From positions 69,066,457 through 69,130,456 of the forward strand of contig NC_086374.1 of NCBI RefSeq assembly GCF_036588685.1: DNA of 64,000 nucleotides, given 5' to 3'. The position numbers and the translations under genes are program-made. This DNA is from Mytilus trossulus. Taxonomy: Eukaryota > Mollusca > Bivalvia > Mytilida > Mytilidae. How positions within the stretch are numbered: the stretch's first letter is position 1; each line of letters starts with the position of its first letter. Under the pieces are notes generated by a model. That model did not search any database, was not told the origin of the DNA, and saw only the letters and a list, made by a program, of their open reading frames with translations. This document shows positions 50,053-61,700 of the stretch, piece after piece.

Positions 50053-50480
50053 GTAAGTATTTACATATCATCGTATTCATACTATAGGACCCTCCTCATC
50101 ATATGCAGCGTTTTGTTCCGAATATTTTGATGCCCATTAAGTTATATTTCACTGTTGGTTTCATAGAGAACATTCACAGAATATTTCAGATCTGCCGAAG
50201 ATTGATCAGGATTGTGTACACGATATGTCCGTAAAATCACTATAAATCCATTTTTGTATCTTATTTTCGCCAATCGTGTACAGAAACTTGCCCACGTTTA
50301 CTTATTCATTCATACAAACTAGCGTCAGTGTATATTTTTGACATTTTTGTCAGCTGAACGCAATAATATTTTTTTTTCAAAAAATGATCAGTATCCACGG
50401 TATGAAAATATATGATCAGTTCCACGGTATGAATCTGAAAGTTATAGATCATTTCCCATAACTTTATATTTAGGTTTAAA

Positions 50481-51334
50481 ATGGATGCTGAGAAGGCAGA
50501 AAAGCTGTGTAAAATTTGTGGAAAGTCATTCCGGAGTATTTCAGCAGTGTATGATCACGAAAGGAGGCATGCCAAGAAGGGGCCATACAAGTGTTGTGGG
50601 AAAGTTTTTTTCAGTAAAGCCAATATCAAAAGACACAGGTAAATTTTCATTTCATGGAATTCTTATCATATTACTGTCACTAAATTTTTGAAAATAACAT
50701 AAGCCACGGAAATAGAGAAGTTGTCTATGAACAAAATCAGTCAAATGAAAATACGAACTAGGAATATATCATTTCTGTAATAATGTATGTGTCCTCTGTG
50801 AATATGTACATTTATTCAAGGAACATTATGTATAAATAAATCAGTATTTAAAAACTAGGGAATTGCAAAACCCGAAAACCAAGACAAATTTGTACAATCA
50901 ATTAACACTAACACTTTAAAATACATAACCGCGATGGAACCCACCACAACATGGGCAAAATAGGTACCAGTAATCATGGCCTGCCTACGAGCCTTGTCTA
51001 GGAAATTACCTTACTGGACACTATTAACCATATGTTAATTCTTGATCTTTAAACATTCAGGTGTGCAGTGCATGGTGAAGAAAAAACATTTGCATGTGAA
51101 CAGTGTGATAAAAGATTTTCAATTATGGCTGATCTCACCCGTCACCTCAAGATTCACGAGGAACACCCTGTAAAATTTAAATGTACAGTATGTGGTTTAG
51201 AGTTTAAGAAAGCACATGATTGTGGTGATCACGAGGCTAGTCACAGGGGTGACACACAGCATAGGTGCACATGTGGAAAGGCATACATCCACCAGACAAA
51301 CCTTTACAGACATAAGAGAAAATGTAATCATTGA
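50481..51334 (+). CDS. C2H2 zinc-finger protein of the two-gene transposon
   Basis: Coding exons 50481-50638 and 51061-51334 join in phase 2 to give 143 residues (MDAEKAEKL...). Five finger-like units are visible: C10/C13/H26/H30; an irregular one, C38/C39/H52/H57; C65/C68/H81/H85; C94/C97/H110/H114; and a C-terminal variant, C122/C124/H137/C141. The linker HGEEKTF resembles the usual TGEKP type. The protein should bind DNA, plausibly the TIRs, although that is inference. There is no effector domain. An AATAAA signal at 51418-51423 lies in the overlap with the 3' end of the opposing gene. The start is the first ATG after the inferred acceptor. It could be a captured host gene or a native element gene. 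Confidence 0.85.
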
Positions 51335-51445
51335 CAATCAGGATTCATCTTGACTTTATTATTTATTTTACGTTTGGTACTTTGATCTCAAAGATGAGAT
51401 ACATACTGGTTTTGACAAATAAAGATTTATTTCTATGAAAAATAT

Positions 51446-52749
51446 TTATTCAATGCCCATTTTAACAGTTGGTAGAAGTTTGGCCTGGTTGCATCTAGCT
51501 TTTTCCCAACGGATTCCAAGTTCCCCTTTACATAGAGCATTTCTGTCAGTTGAAATCGTTGCCTCTCGCTTTCGTCCATTCAACCGTTTCCTCCCTGCAG
51601 AGTCGAATGTATGATTTCTGAAAATAAAGGAAAATACAAAGTGTACAAATTTATTCTACACTGGGGAAAACCTGGAGACCGTAATTCGATTCATGGTTAG
51701 CCGTAGGGCCATATGCATATAAGAAATTGCTGTGAGGATGAAAATATTTTTCATAGACGAAAATCTTAGCACAAAATGTATCTTGCGTTACATGTGGAAA
51801 CTACCATTGTCACATATCAGTACCGAAACGTTCATTATACAAATGCAAATTAACTAAATTTACCTGAATGCTATATCCAAAGGCATTTCATTTACCAAAC
51901 CTAGGCAAACCCTGCAGTTCACATGGTGAGTATCAATATCTGTAAATGGCTCTTCAACCAGATTGTACATGGTTTTCCTTTTAGTGCTGTACGAAAACTG
52001 TCTGAAACAAGAATAGTGTACGCATAAAATATTATCAAACTATACGAAGTTAATGTTATATATATAGTATATATTTACTGCAAAACCGTATAATACCTTT
52101 CGGGATCCAGTCGGATCTGAACTTGTTCAATGGTATTTCCAATAAATTGTCCAAACTCTTGGCACGACACAGTACCATGGCCCCTGCGATCATTCTGAGT
52201 GACTTCTGAGAAAAAAGTTTCTCCAACCATACTACTAAACGCCCTGACGTTGTACGTGCTTCCATGACATAGGGCATAAAGCCAAATCTTAGCATCGATA
52301 CTTGCAAGTAGGGCTTCCCATAACTGTGATGGCCAACCGTTGACATACATGGTCTTTGGTGGAAACATGCGAAAGTCTATGTAGCTCAAGAGACGTCTTC
52401 TTAAGCCCTCGCGCATACTTTGTCTTTCTTGAGATTCAATTCCAGGTGTATCATCAGCTTGCCACCAAGATCTTATGTCATGACAAAGATTTGCACTATC
52501 GATATCACCGTTCGACCTCATCATATTTTCGACTTCTGGTGAAAAATGCGTTATTGCCATTGACATTGACATCGGATCGATGATTTCCTGTATCATTGCT
52601 GGTGTCAAAAGTGTTTTCCCCGACCGAGCTACCTTTAACCAGCTCTCGTTTGTCAATCCTTCTATTCCTCCTTTGCATACTTTTGTTCTAGTTCTTGTCA
52701 ATAAATGGGTAGCATCAATGCATCTTACTTCGTATTGATTCCGTATCTC
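51446..52749 (-). CDS. Unrecognised 320-residue protein of the two-gene transposon
   Basis: Three exons on the minus strand, 52749-52097, 52001-51864 and 51617-51446, splice with GT/AG borders and consistent phase 2 into 320 codons. The sequence opens EIRNQYEVRCIDATHLLTR without a methionine, right after an acceptor (ttattttag). The true N-terminus is therefore missing or lies in an exon I cannot find. Conserved-looking blocks are GKTLLTPAMIQEIIDPMS, MYVNGWPSQLWEAL, YNVRAFSSMVGETFF, GHGTVSCQEFG, and a late NHTFDSAGRKRLNGRKREA. It resembles unnamed multi-copy proteins I associate with bivalve and cnidarian genomes, but I know no named domain. Position suggests a transposase or transposase C-terminal part. 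Its polyadenylation signal (51427-51433, reverse) overlaps that of the zinc-finger gene. Confidence 0.75.
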
Positions 52750-53354
52750 ACTAAAATAACTGAATTAGAATTTAACTGTGTCGAAAAAAAGGACATGTAG
52801 TTTAATTCCAAATAGGGTCGAACATATATTGTAAAAGTCTGACAGAAAGTATATTATTTATGTGTCAGGCAGTACTACTTTTGCATAAAATTATAAATTA
52901 TGTTCTGCATGTATTTCCTGTCCATAAAAACCGTTTATGGGATCTCATATATAATTATTATATCGATTCAGATTCATACCGTGGAACTGATCATATAATG
53001 TTCATACCGTGGATACTGATCATTTTTTGAAAAAAAAATATTATTGCGTTCAGCTGACAAAAATGTCAAAAATATACACTGACGCTAGTTTGTATGAATG
53101 AATAAGTAAACGTGGGCAAGTTTCTGTACACGATTGGCGAAAATAAGATACATAAATGGATTTATAGTGATTTTACGGACATATCGTGTACACAATCCTG
53201 ATCAATCTTCGGCAGATCTGAAATATTCTGTGAATGTTCTCTATGAAACCAACAGTGAAATATAACTTAATGGGCATCAAAATATTCGGAACAAAACGCT
53301 GCATATGATGAGGGGGGTCCTATAGTATGAATACGATGATATGTAAATACTTAC

Positions 53355-53449
53355 GTTCAAAATTTGCCACCAAGCGAACTTGTTTTTTCATTCAGGCGCC
53401 ATTTTCCCGTGAAACTGATCACAAGCAAGTCACGTGTTTCGCGACCGTG
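53355..53449 (-). promoter_or_regulatory. Inferred 5' leader exon and promoter in the right TIR
   Basis: An inverted copy of the left TIR leader, with the same donor (exon end 53355). It would splice to the acceptor at 52751-52752. Both genes thus seem to use the same promoter and leader sequence in mirror image. Confidence 0.5.
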
Positions 53450-53454
53450 AGCAG

Positions 53455-55590
53455 GTCTTCAACAGGAAGTGGCTTCAAATTTAGACAAGATGCGGAACCA
53501 GTTCAAGGTTTACTATTTCTAATAGCAGTTTTTGGCAAATTATACAATTATCACAGATGTAAAGATACGATGTCCCACCACAATGACAACTTTCTAATAT
53601 CGTAATTTAATGAAATAAGTATAATTATGCATTCTCTCATTATTATTATGATTGATAGGATAGTCTTGTAAATATGAATATTAATCTACTCGCCCGCCTG
53701 TAACAATACAATATTAAATATTCATTTGTTTCTCCTTACAAGACGACAAGGTATTGCCATTCACTTGTCAAACCAAGTGCAGAAGATAGTAGACAAGATC
53801 AAGCAGGCCTTGTCAAGAGTATAATGTAGTCGGAGAGCCAGACAATAATTAACTACTAACATTGAGTTTTGGTGATACCAAAAACAGGGCATTGAAATTT
53901 AAGATAAGCTGATCTGAAATGCATTATATAGAGCCAAGGAGGAGCATAGCCTTGTTAAAAAAGAAATGGTGTCTTCAACTTTGTATTTGTTTGGTTTATA
54001 ACTATTTCGATATGAGCGTCACTGATGAGTCTTATGTAGACGAAACGCGCGTCTGGCGTACTAAATTATAATCCTGGTACCTTCGATAATTATCTACCAT
54101 AAAGTGGTATGAACATCAACATGCGCTGCTAATTGCGTTAATGAATAATGCTACAAAAGGAAGTTTTATTCATTGAAACAAAATTGTTGGAACTTCTTAA
54201 AAACTTTTAAGGCATATTTAAAAGAGGCAAATGTACTGCCAACATATATTTCTCCCTGTGGTTGAGGCAAATGATTTTGACTATCTTGGTTAAGATGAAA
54301 ATTGTTTTAATGATGTAGACTTTGTTGATTATGACAAAGATGACATACATGTAGTAGACTTCATAGATGACAATGAAGAGAAATTTAACTATAATATATG
54401 AAGACTATCTATATTTATTGAGGAATATTATGTAAGATACTTCAAATTGATGATTTACATGCAATACTGTTTAAGTAAACTATCATATATTTGTTTTTAA
54501 TTCTGTGGAATATAAAAATATAAACACTTTCAAACCTACACGTTTTTTGGTATGACATTAATAGAAATATTGTGTAAAGCACATATGGCCAACATTAAAG
54601 TATTTTTATAATAGAATTTTTATAACTTGACACCACTTTGAATAATTAAGTCTTTATCATCTTTTTAATACTGATTTGTCTATTAACTGATTTGTCTATT
54701 AAAACTTATATGAGCTCATAAGTATAATTTCCATATGTTTGTTTTTGAAGAGATTCAATATTTAGCAGCGAACTCATAATTTACATTAACAACCCCATTT
54801 TCGTGGATAATTGCCCTTGAACAGATTTGAGTTAATTTATTTCCTTGATTATACACAGTGGTATACTATATCCTCGACATAAATTTTTGTATTTTCTTGT
54901 GAAAAAAAGAAAATCTATGTATTTTGATTTAAATGATGAAGTTCGCATGATAAGGCTATAATATTTTAAGATGGTAAGATACCAAACCTCTATAAACGGG
55001 TTGCGTTGTGCTAGATTTTATATGATGTCTGGTTATATTAAGGCAATAATATAATATATCAGAATATTGTGATCACACATAAAAATTTAATTTGTCAAAA
55101 AATCCAGTGCAAACAACAAGAAACAAATATACATTTACTACTGTTTACATTAAACTTAATTCATGGTTAACAAAGCTGGAAACTATTGGTAGTATAAGTA
55201 GTATCTTTCTGTGTTTACATTCACTTAAACCCCGCGGAAATCTCACATGCGTAGGTGCGTTCTAAAAGTCATGTACGTTCGTACAAAAAAAGTTTACATT
55301 AAAAATTATATAATTGTCCCGAATAAACAGCTGTCATAGATGCGAAGAGCTATTGGAGAAACAATTATTATAATAAAAGTATAAATCTTTGTAACATTTA
55401 GTTCAAATATTTATAGTTTTTCACTTGCTTTACATCACGATATAATTTTCGAGACGTTTTTTCAAACACAACCAAATCACCCACCATGACAGCATTTTGT
55501 CCAATCACAGAAAGGATTTTCGAGCATGCGTATTCTGTTGCCATAGTTAAGCGTCCTTAAATTCAAAGGGCACAAACCGAAACTATACCG
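53455..55590. other. Non-coding stretch right of the two-gene transposon
   Basis: 54008-54095 is a family 1 repeat (plus strand). 54290-54402 has a short acidic open segment (DFVDYDKDDIHVVDFIDDNE) that ends at TGA and looks like an old coding relic; I cannot name it. The rest shows nothing. Confidence 0.5.
54008..54095 (+). repeat. Dispersed repeat, family 1 copy
   Basis: Full-length copy, the reverse complement of 101-190 with only a few differences. Confidence 0.85.
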
Positions 55591-55879
55591 AATACATGAA
55601 GGTCGGCAAAAAATTAACCAAGCCAAACTTTAATATATATAGATGTGGTATAATTGCTACTGAGATTGCTACAACAGACCAAATGACACAGAACTTGACA
55701 ACACATATAGGTCAACTAAACGCCTTCAATAATGAGAAAAAGTCAATACCACAAAGTCAAATGACAAATGGAAAGCCAGGCAAGAAAAATAAAGGTATCT
55801 TTTATTTACATAATAACAAGTGAAACTGCGAGCTACTGCTCACTGATGATACCCCCGCCGCAAGTGGATAATATAAATA

Positions 55880-56530
55880 GTGTAAAAATATGCAAGTGTT
55901 CGGTAAACAGGAAGTTGTCGAGTGATGAATCTGAAAACGCATCACACAGAATACCTGACTTATATAAATCCTGAAACCAAATTTCAGAAATCCTTGTATT
56001 GTAGTTCCTGAGAAAAGTGTGACGAAATTTTTTGACTTGGCTATCATGTGTAAAATCATACAAGTGTTCGGTAAACAGGAAGTTGTCAAATGATCAATCT
56101 GAAAACGCATCACACGGTATAGCTGAATTAGGTAAACTGAAACCAAATTTCAGAAATCCTTGTATTGTAGTTCCTGAGAAAAATGCGACGAAAAAATAAA
56201 TAGTGTAAAAATATGCAAGTGTTCGGTAAACAGGAAGTTGTCGAGTGATGAATCTGAAAACGCATCACACGGTATAGCTGACTTATATAAATCCTGAAAC
56301 CAAATTTCAGAAATCCTTGTATTGTAGTTCCTGAGAAAAGTGTGACGAAAATTTTCAACTTGGCTATCATGTGTAAAATCATACAAGTGTTCGGTAAACA
56401 GGAAGTTTTCTAGTGATCAATTTGAAAACGCATCACACGGTAAAGCTGACTTAGATAAACCCTGAAACCCTGAAACCAAATTTCTGAAATCCTTGTATTG
56501 TAGTTCCTGAGAAAAATATTCATGGGACGG
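55880..56530 (-). repeat. Tandem array of 155-168-bp units, four copies
   Basis: The marker GTTCGGTAAACAGGAAGTT starts at 55898, 56066, 56221 and 56389, giving spacings of 168, 155 and 168 bp. Units share TGATGAATCTGAAAACGC, CAAATTTCAGAAATCC and GTAGTTCCTGAGAAAA. The 155-bp unit lacks part of the AACTTGGCTATCATG segment. Overlapping open frames on the minus strand are repeat artefacts. A single diverged copy lies at 42600-42740. Confidence 0.9.
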
Positions 56531-58790
56531 ACGGATACACAGAGGTAAAACAGTATACCCCCCCTTTTTTTTAAGCGGGGGTATAATAAACGAATTATTA
56601 ACACAGCATCAAACGATAACCACTTCGTTACAGGCTGCTGGCTCCACAGACACATACAGAATAGGGCAGGGTTATATTTTGAAGGCATCAATCTTACTCT
56701 AACAGAGTTCAGTGTGGTGCAACATAAAAACAAACTATCAAAATAAGTCGAAAACACGACATAACATGTAACTCATCAGATTCAACAAATAGAAATACAT
56801 CGAACAAAATCACGATAAACAAAGTGTGGACGTGTGCTTATACATCCCAAATATTAAGAAAAGAGATCAGATACAATAACAAATAATATGAAGATGCACC
56901 CAAGACTGAATTATTAACTTTTCCCTAGGAAATAGAAACACTTCTTCCATTAAAATTCTAAATGTATAAAAACGGACATATTAGAAAAGTTTATTATATT
57001 TCTGAAGAACTGAGACCTGCGCGGATGATATTTTATTCAGAGTTTACAAAAACGAAACGTTGATCTCACAGAACTTTAACCTCAGTATTGACCGTTTTAA
57101 ATTTGAAACAAATGACCTTTTGCATCAGGGTCAGGCATGTCGTTTATCATAAACGTCCACGGCACATTATATCATTTGATAAGACTTTCTCCTTTGTATT
57201 CAGTTCAACAGGTAAGAAGATAAATGTTGTTTTAATTAAATAAGTCTTATTATATTATATTATTATTCGAATTTGTTGTGTGTTTTGGTGTTATTTGACA
57301 TTATTCGTACACAAATTGTATATATTGTCTTAATTTATAATATTACCATATATTTTCACATATATACTAAAACGGATTGTTTTGTGAATTTAGAAATGTT
57401 TGTACATAAATGTCTCATAAGTCTACATAAGGCAGAATATTTGGTCATTCTATCTTGTGTTGTTTGTGTAATTGTGTTTATTTAAATATATATAATATAT
57501 GTCTGATCAAATATGTGTAAAATAAATCATTATCATCATGATCATTATTTATCATTTATTACCAACATATGACATAGTTTTTAATTGGTTATCAAAGGTA
57601 CCAGGATTATAATTTAGTACGCCAGACGCGCGTTTCGTCTACATAAGACTCATCAGTGACGCTCATATCAAAATATGTGTTTCGCCAACAAAAGAACAAA
57701 GTTGAAGAGCTTTGAGGATCCCAAAATCCAAAAAGTTGTGCCAAATACGGCTAAAAGAGGGACGAAATATACCAAAGGGACAGTAGGTTATCTATGCCTG
57801 GGCTGAGAAAATCATTAGTTTTTCGAAAATTCAAACTTTTGTAAACAGTAAATTTATAAAAATTATCACAATATTGATATGCATGTCCACACCGAAGGAT
57901 CCTATATTGAATCACTAGTAATCATTAGTATGAAATTAATGATGACTGTTCTGCTCCTTGTGAACTCTGTGATCAGCAATAACATATTTGCTTGTTTGTA
58001 TGAAGATTGATGCAACGATACTGATAAATAGAGAATATATTTTAATTTTTACATCAACCCGCTTTATTATATACTACTTCAAGTAGATGTGTTATTAGAT
58101 GGCTGATACAGCACAAATGCAATTGCAATGGATTCTTCACTAAGTATATTCATTATTCTCTCCTATCACTAGTTCCTGTATCGACAAACCAAAAGCTGGC
58201 TGTTTTTTTTCTCGTTCATGTGGGTGTTTTTAATTAATACATCCATATATGATAGTTTCTATATATGTTGATTTAAGTTTTTTGATGCAATTCAGTGTTT
58301 CAATTGTTCCGTTGTTATAATCCAGTTAATGTGTTTCCCTCGGTTTCATTTGTAATCCGTATTTGGTTCCTCTTAAAACAGTTATTACCGGTCTTTGTTC
58401 TGTATATCAAAATATCTGTAAATCACGATTCATCTATTAAAGAACAAAACAAATGAGTGTTTACCTTAACGTACTGATGCACATTCGTCTTTGATGAAAG
58501 GTGTTTCATACCTTAACTGTATTTAGCCAAACTTTTAAGAATTTCCTGCTCTTTAACTCTTTATACTCGAGCGTCATCGATGAGACATGTGTAGATAAAA
58601 CGCGCATAAGGCGCAGATTCAAAATTTCAATCCTTGTATCCATGATGAGTGTATTCACACTGGGTTATTATGAGTGGTTTCATGTAATTCTAACAGATGG
58701 AAATAATTGAAAGTTATTGCAACTACAAAGATAATAATCCGATATGTTTATTACAGATTCGTCGCACGTTTCCACTTTAATATACTGATG
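56531..58790. other. Upstream region of gene C
   Basis: 57587-57677 is a family 1 repeat (minus) and 58562-58640 a degenerate one (plus). An acceptor-like tract (gtttattacag) ends near 58756, at the same distance from the ATG class of site as in gene A, suggesting a conserved untranslated 5' exon upstream. Confidence 0.55.
57587..57677 (-). repeat. Dispersed repeat, family 1 copy
   Basis: Nearly identical to 101-190 in the same orientation. Both copies lie upstream of a member of the cysteine-rich gene family, about 1.1 kb from the signal-peptide exon, so they may have been duplicated with the gene. Confidence 0.85.
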
Positions 58791-61700
58791 ATGCATCTAA
58801 CATTGATCCTTCTTGTGACTTCTTTTGCTTTAGGTAAATAGAAGTTACTTAAAGTATACATTATGCAAAACTCTCTCCAAAAAACATAAACAACACAAAA
58901 CTATTAACCAGTACAAAAGTGGAACGAAAGATACCCAAGGGACAGTCAAACTCATAAATCAAAAATACACCAACAATAGTACACATTACACAACATAGAA
59001 AACTAAAGAATAAGTAACACGAACCCCACCAAATACTAGGGGTGATCTCAGGTGCTGAGATGTAATCTCAGGTATCAATTTAGCACATAACACGTGTACA
59101 GATACACATTTTGCAGTCCTCTAGTTTTTCATATTGTATAAAAAAAAAAGCAAGATATGGTATGATTGTCAATGAGAGAACTATCCAAAAAAGACCAAAA
59201 TGACACAGACATTAACAACTTTAGGTCGTCGTACGGCCTTCAACAATGAGCAAAGTCCATACCGCATAGCCAGCTTTAAAAGGCCCCGATAAGACAATGT
59301 AAAACATTTCAAACGAGAAACTAACGGTCTCAATAATGTAAAAAAACAAACCAACGAAACACAAATATGTAACACATAAACAAACGACAGCCACTGAATT
59401 GCCGGCTCCCGACTTGGGACAGGCACATACATAAATAATGTGGCGGGGTTAAACATGTTAGCGGGATCCCAACCCTCCCCTTACCTGGGACAGTGGTATA
59501 ACAGTACAACACAAAACAAACTATAAAAATCAGTTGAAAAAGGCTCAACTCATCAGATGAACAAAAATACAAGTGGACGTGGCCGGGTACTTTATATATC
59601 CCGACACAAGGAACATATCTGAGGGTACTCGCAGTTATCTTACTAGTTCAAAGCCACTAATAATTAATAATAAAAAATCATGCATCTAAGACTAAACAAT
59701 CAATCCGTATCTATCCAACATCCAATGGATTTAGTGTAAAGACGTCATAAACAGCCAAAGAAAAACATGACCTTGTGTTTTGTTTTCCAGTTTTGATTTG
59801 TATCAATATAATTATCAAACCATTTCATATCGCAAACTTTGAGATGGAGTTATGGATTGCTAGCTGCTTAACACCCAGTGGCAAATTTTTCATGCATATT
59901 CTGGACATTCGTTGTAATTCTGAGAAGATAGTGTATTCAGTGAACACCATGTCCCGCTCAAACTGTCACAATTCAATGCGCGATGAACCACGTTCAAATT
60001 ATAAATCCTCATATTATGATTGATTGGTTGTTGGTCGCTTTGACGTCATTGTGCATATATAATAGTCATTAAAACCAATTATGTTGCTCGACACAAACTT
60101 CGAGAACTATTTCCTGAATTCTAGATAATATGTTATATGTATTTGATAAATAAAATTATTACATTGGTTGCAATGATTTATATTAATTTCCCAGTTAAAT
60201 AAAAACCGATAATTTCACATGTGAAATAAACGTGGTTAATATCACTCTCTAACGTCATACTACAAAAAGCGTTGTCAAGACGCCGAAAACGTCGGATCAA
60301 AACAAATTGTGAATGCGAAGAGAAAAATTATAGTTTTTTACATTTTCTAAATTAATTTCATATAAAAAGTTATTTGCCATGGTAATAAAAAGAACTAATT
60401 AAAGAATTCAAATATCGAAAAATATTCAACTCATGACCAAACAACACTGATAATTAACTCGAACTAATGTGTTCTTCAGTTGTTCGTAGAATATTATTCT
60501 CTATTAGAATTCTTCGATAAGTTATTCTATAAAAAAAAAAGCTGTCAAAGTTTAAGATATTGCAATTTAAAATTATGCCATTTCGGGGATAGCTATTTCC
60601 TGGTCTTAATTATAATTACGAATATTTATTTCTTTTAATATGGATAACAATTTAAATTACAGTGTCTGGAGATAGCAACCTTCCAAGTGACGTACCTGAT
60701 GGTAAGGTTAAACCAAGAACCGAAAATGTATTATAGTAAACAGGGGATAGAACAGCACGCTAACGTATATTGTACAAAAATATAAACTAATATTCAGTAC
60801 AACATCTATATGTCGAGGTGAAATCACCATCCATCCGGTCAATGCTAATTGAACATTTAGTGATAAAAACATATTTATATCTCCCTCGTGCAAAACACTG
60901 AAAATTGTACCGATTTTTGGTATACTTTCGGCTTTCTTTTCATCAGCTCTTCAAAATTCAGATTTCCAACTATTTTGGTGTTGATCATTGATGTAGACAT
61001 TAGTTGTCAATATGCGTAGCTAGTGCAGTAACATTAAAAACGTTTATTACAAGGTTATTTTCAACCATTTTTACTATTTGCGATTAGTTGGATCTTCCAA
61101 CAGACTATTGGAATTCCAAAGGGTACCAATTGTGCTCCTTTACTTGCAGATTGGTTTTTGTATTCCTATGAAGCAGAATTTATCCAAGGGCTTGTACAGA
61201 AAGTAGAAAACATCAGTTCAGTCTTTTAATTTCACCTTTCGGCATATTATTGATGTACTGTCTCTATTGAGAGATGACTTACATTTATGATGACTTACAT
61301 TTAATATATCCAAGTGAACTTGAAATTAAAGATACTACCGACACAGATAAATCACCTTCATATTTAGACCTCTTTCTCGAAATGACTACTGATGGTAGGT
61401 TGAATACCAAAATGTATGACAAACGCGATGATTTTAAGTTTCCTATAGTCAACTTTTCATTTCTGTGTAGCAACATCCCAATGGCACCAGCATATGGAGT
61501 ACAGGTGTCTCAATTGATACATTACACAACTATAGACCTAGCTCAAAGTACGTTGATTTAGTTGAACGAGGAATACTGCTTTCTCAAAAGTTGATAAGAC
61601 AGGGCTATGAATCAATCAAATTAAGGTCATCACTCAAGACATTTTACGGTCGCCATCATGACAAAAGTGTGTCAGAAATTATTTGTGATATTCTTCCTCA

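Larger units (their letters stand above)
49958..53449. mobile_element. Two-gene DNA transposon with 482-bp TIRs, 3492 bp
   Basis: 49958-50439 and 52967-53449 are inverted copies with only a handful of differences. They start CACGGTCGCGAAACACGTG and are flanked by a 5-bp duplication, AGCAG (49953-49957 and 53450-53454). The interior holds two convergent spliced genes and little else. A CAC terminus with a 5-bp duplication is shared with Transib/RAG-type elements, but neither protein resembles Transib or RAG, so the superfamily is open. The near identity of the repeats points to recent insertion. The minus-strand gene seems truncated at its 5' end, so this copy may be a deletion derivative. Confidence 0.9.

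Noticed and set aside
51657..51720. Terminus of the CACTGGGG element family inside the two-gene transposon
   Set aside because: Only CACTGGGG and one GACCGTAA-like motif match. It lies in an intron of the minus-strand gene and has no partner end.
49958..53449. Transib or ProtoRAG identity from the CAC terminus and 5-bp duplication
   Set aside because: Neither encoded protein shows RAG1/Transib catalytic motifs, and the termini do not continue as the known heptamer.
55802..56757. Five overlapping minus-strand frames of 76-115 residues
   Set aside because: They repeat with the tandem unit and shift frame between units, so they are artefacts of the array.
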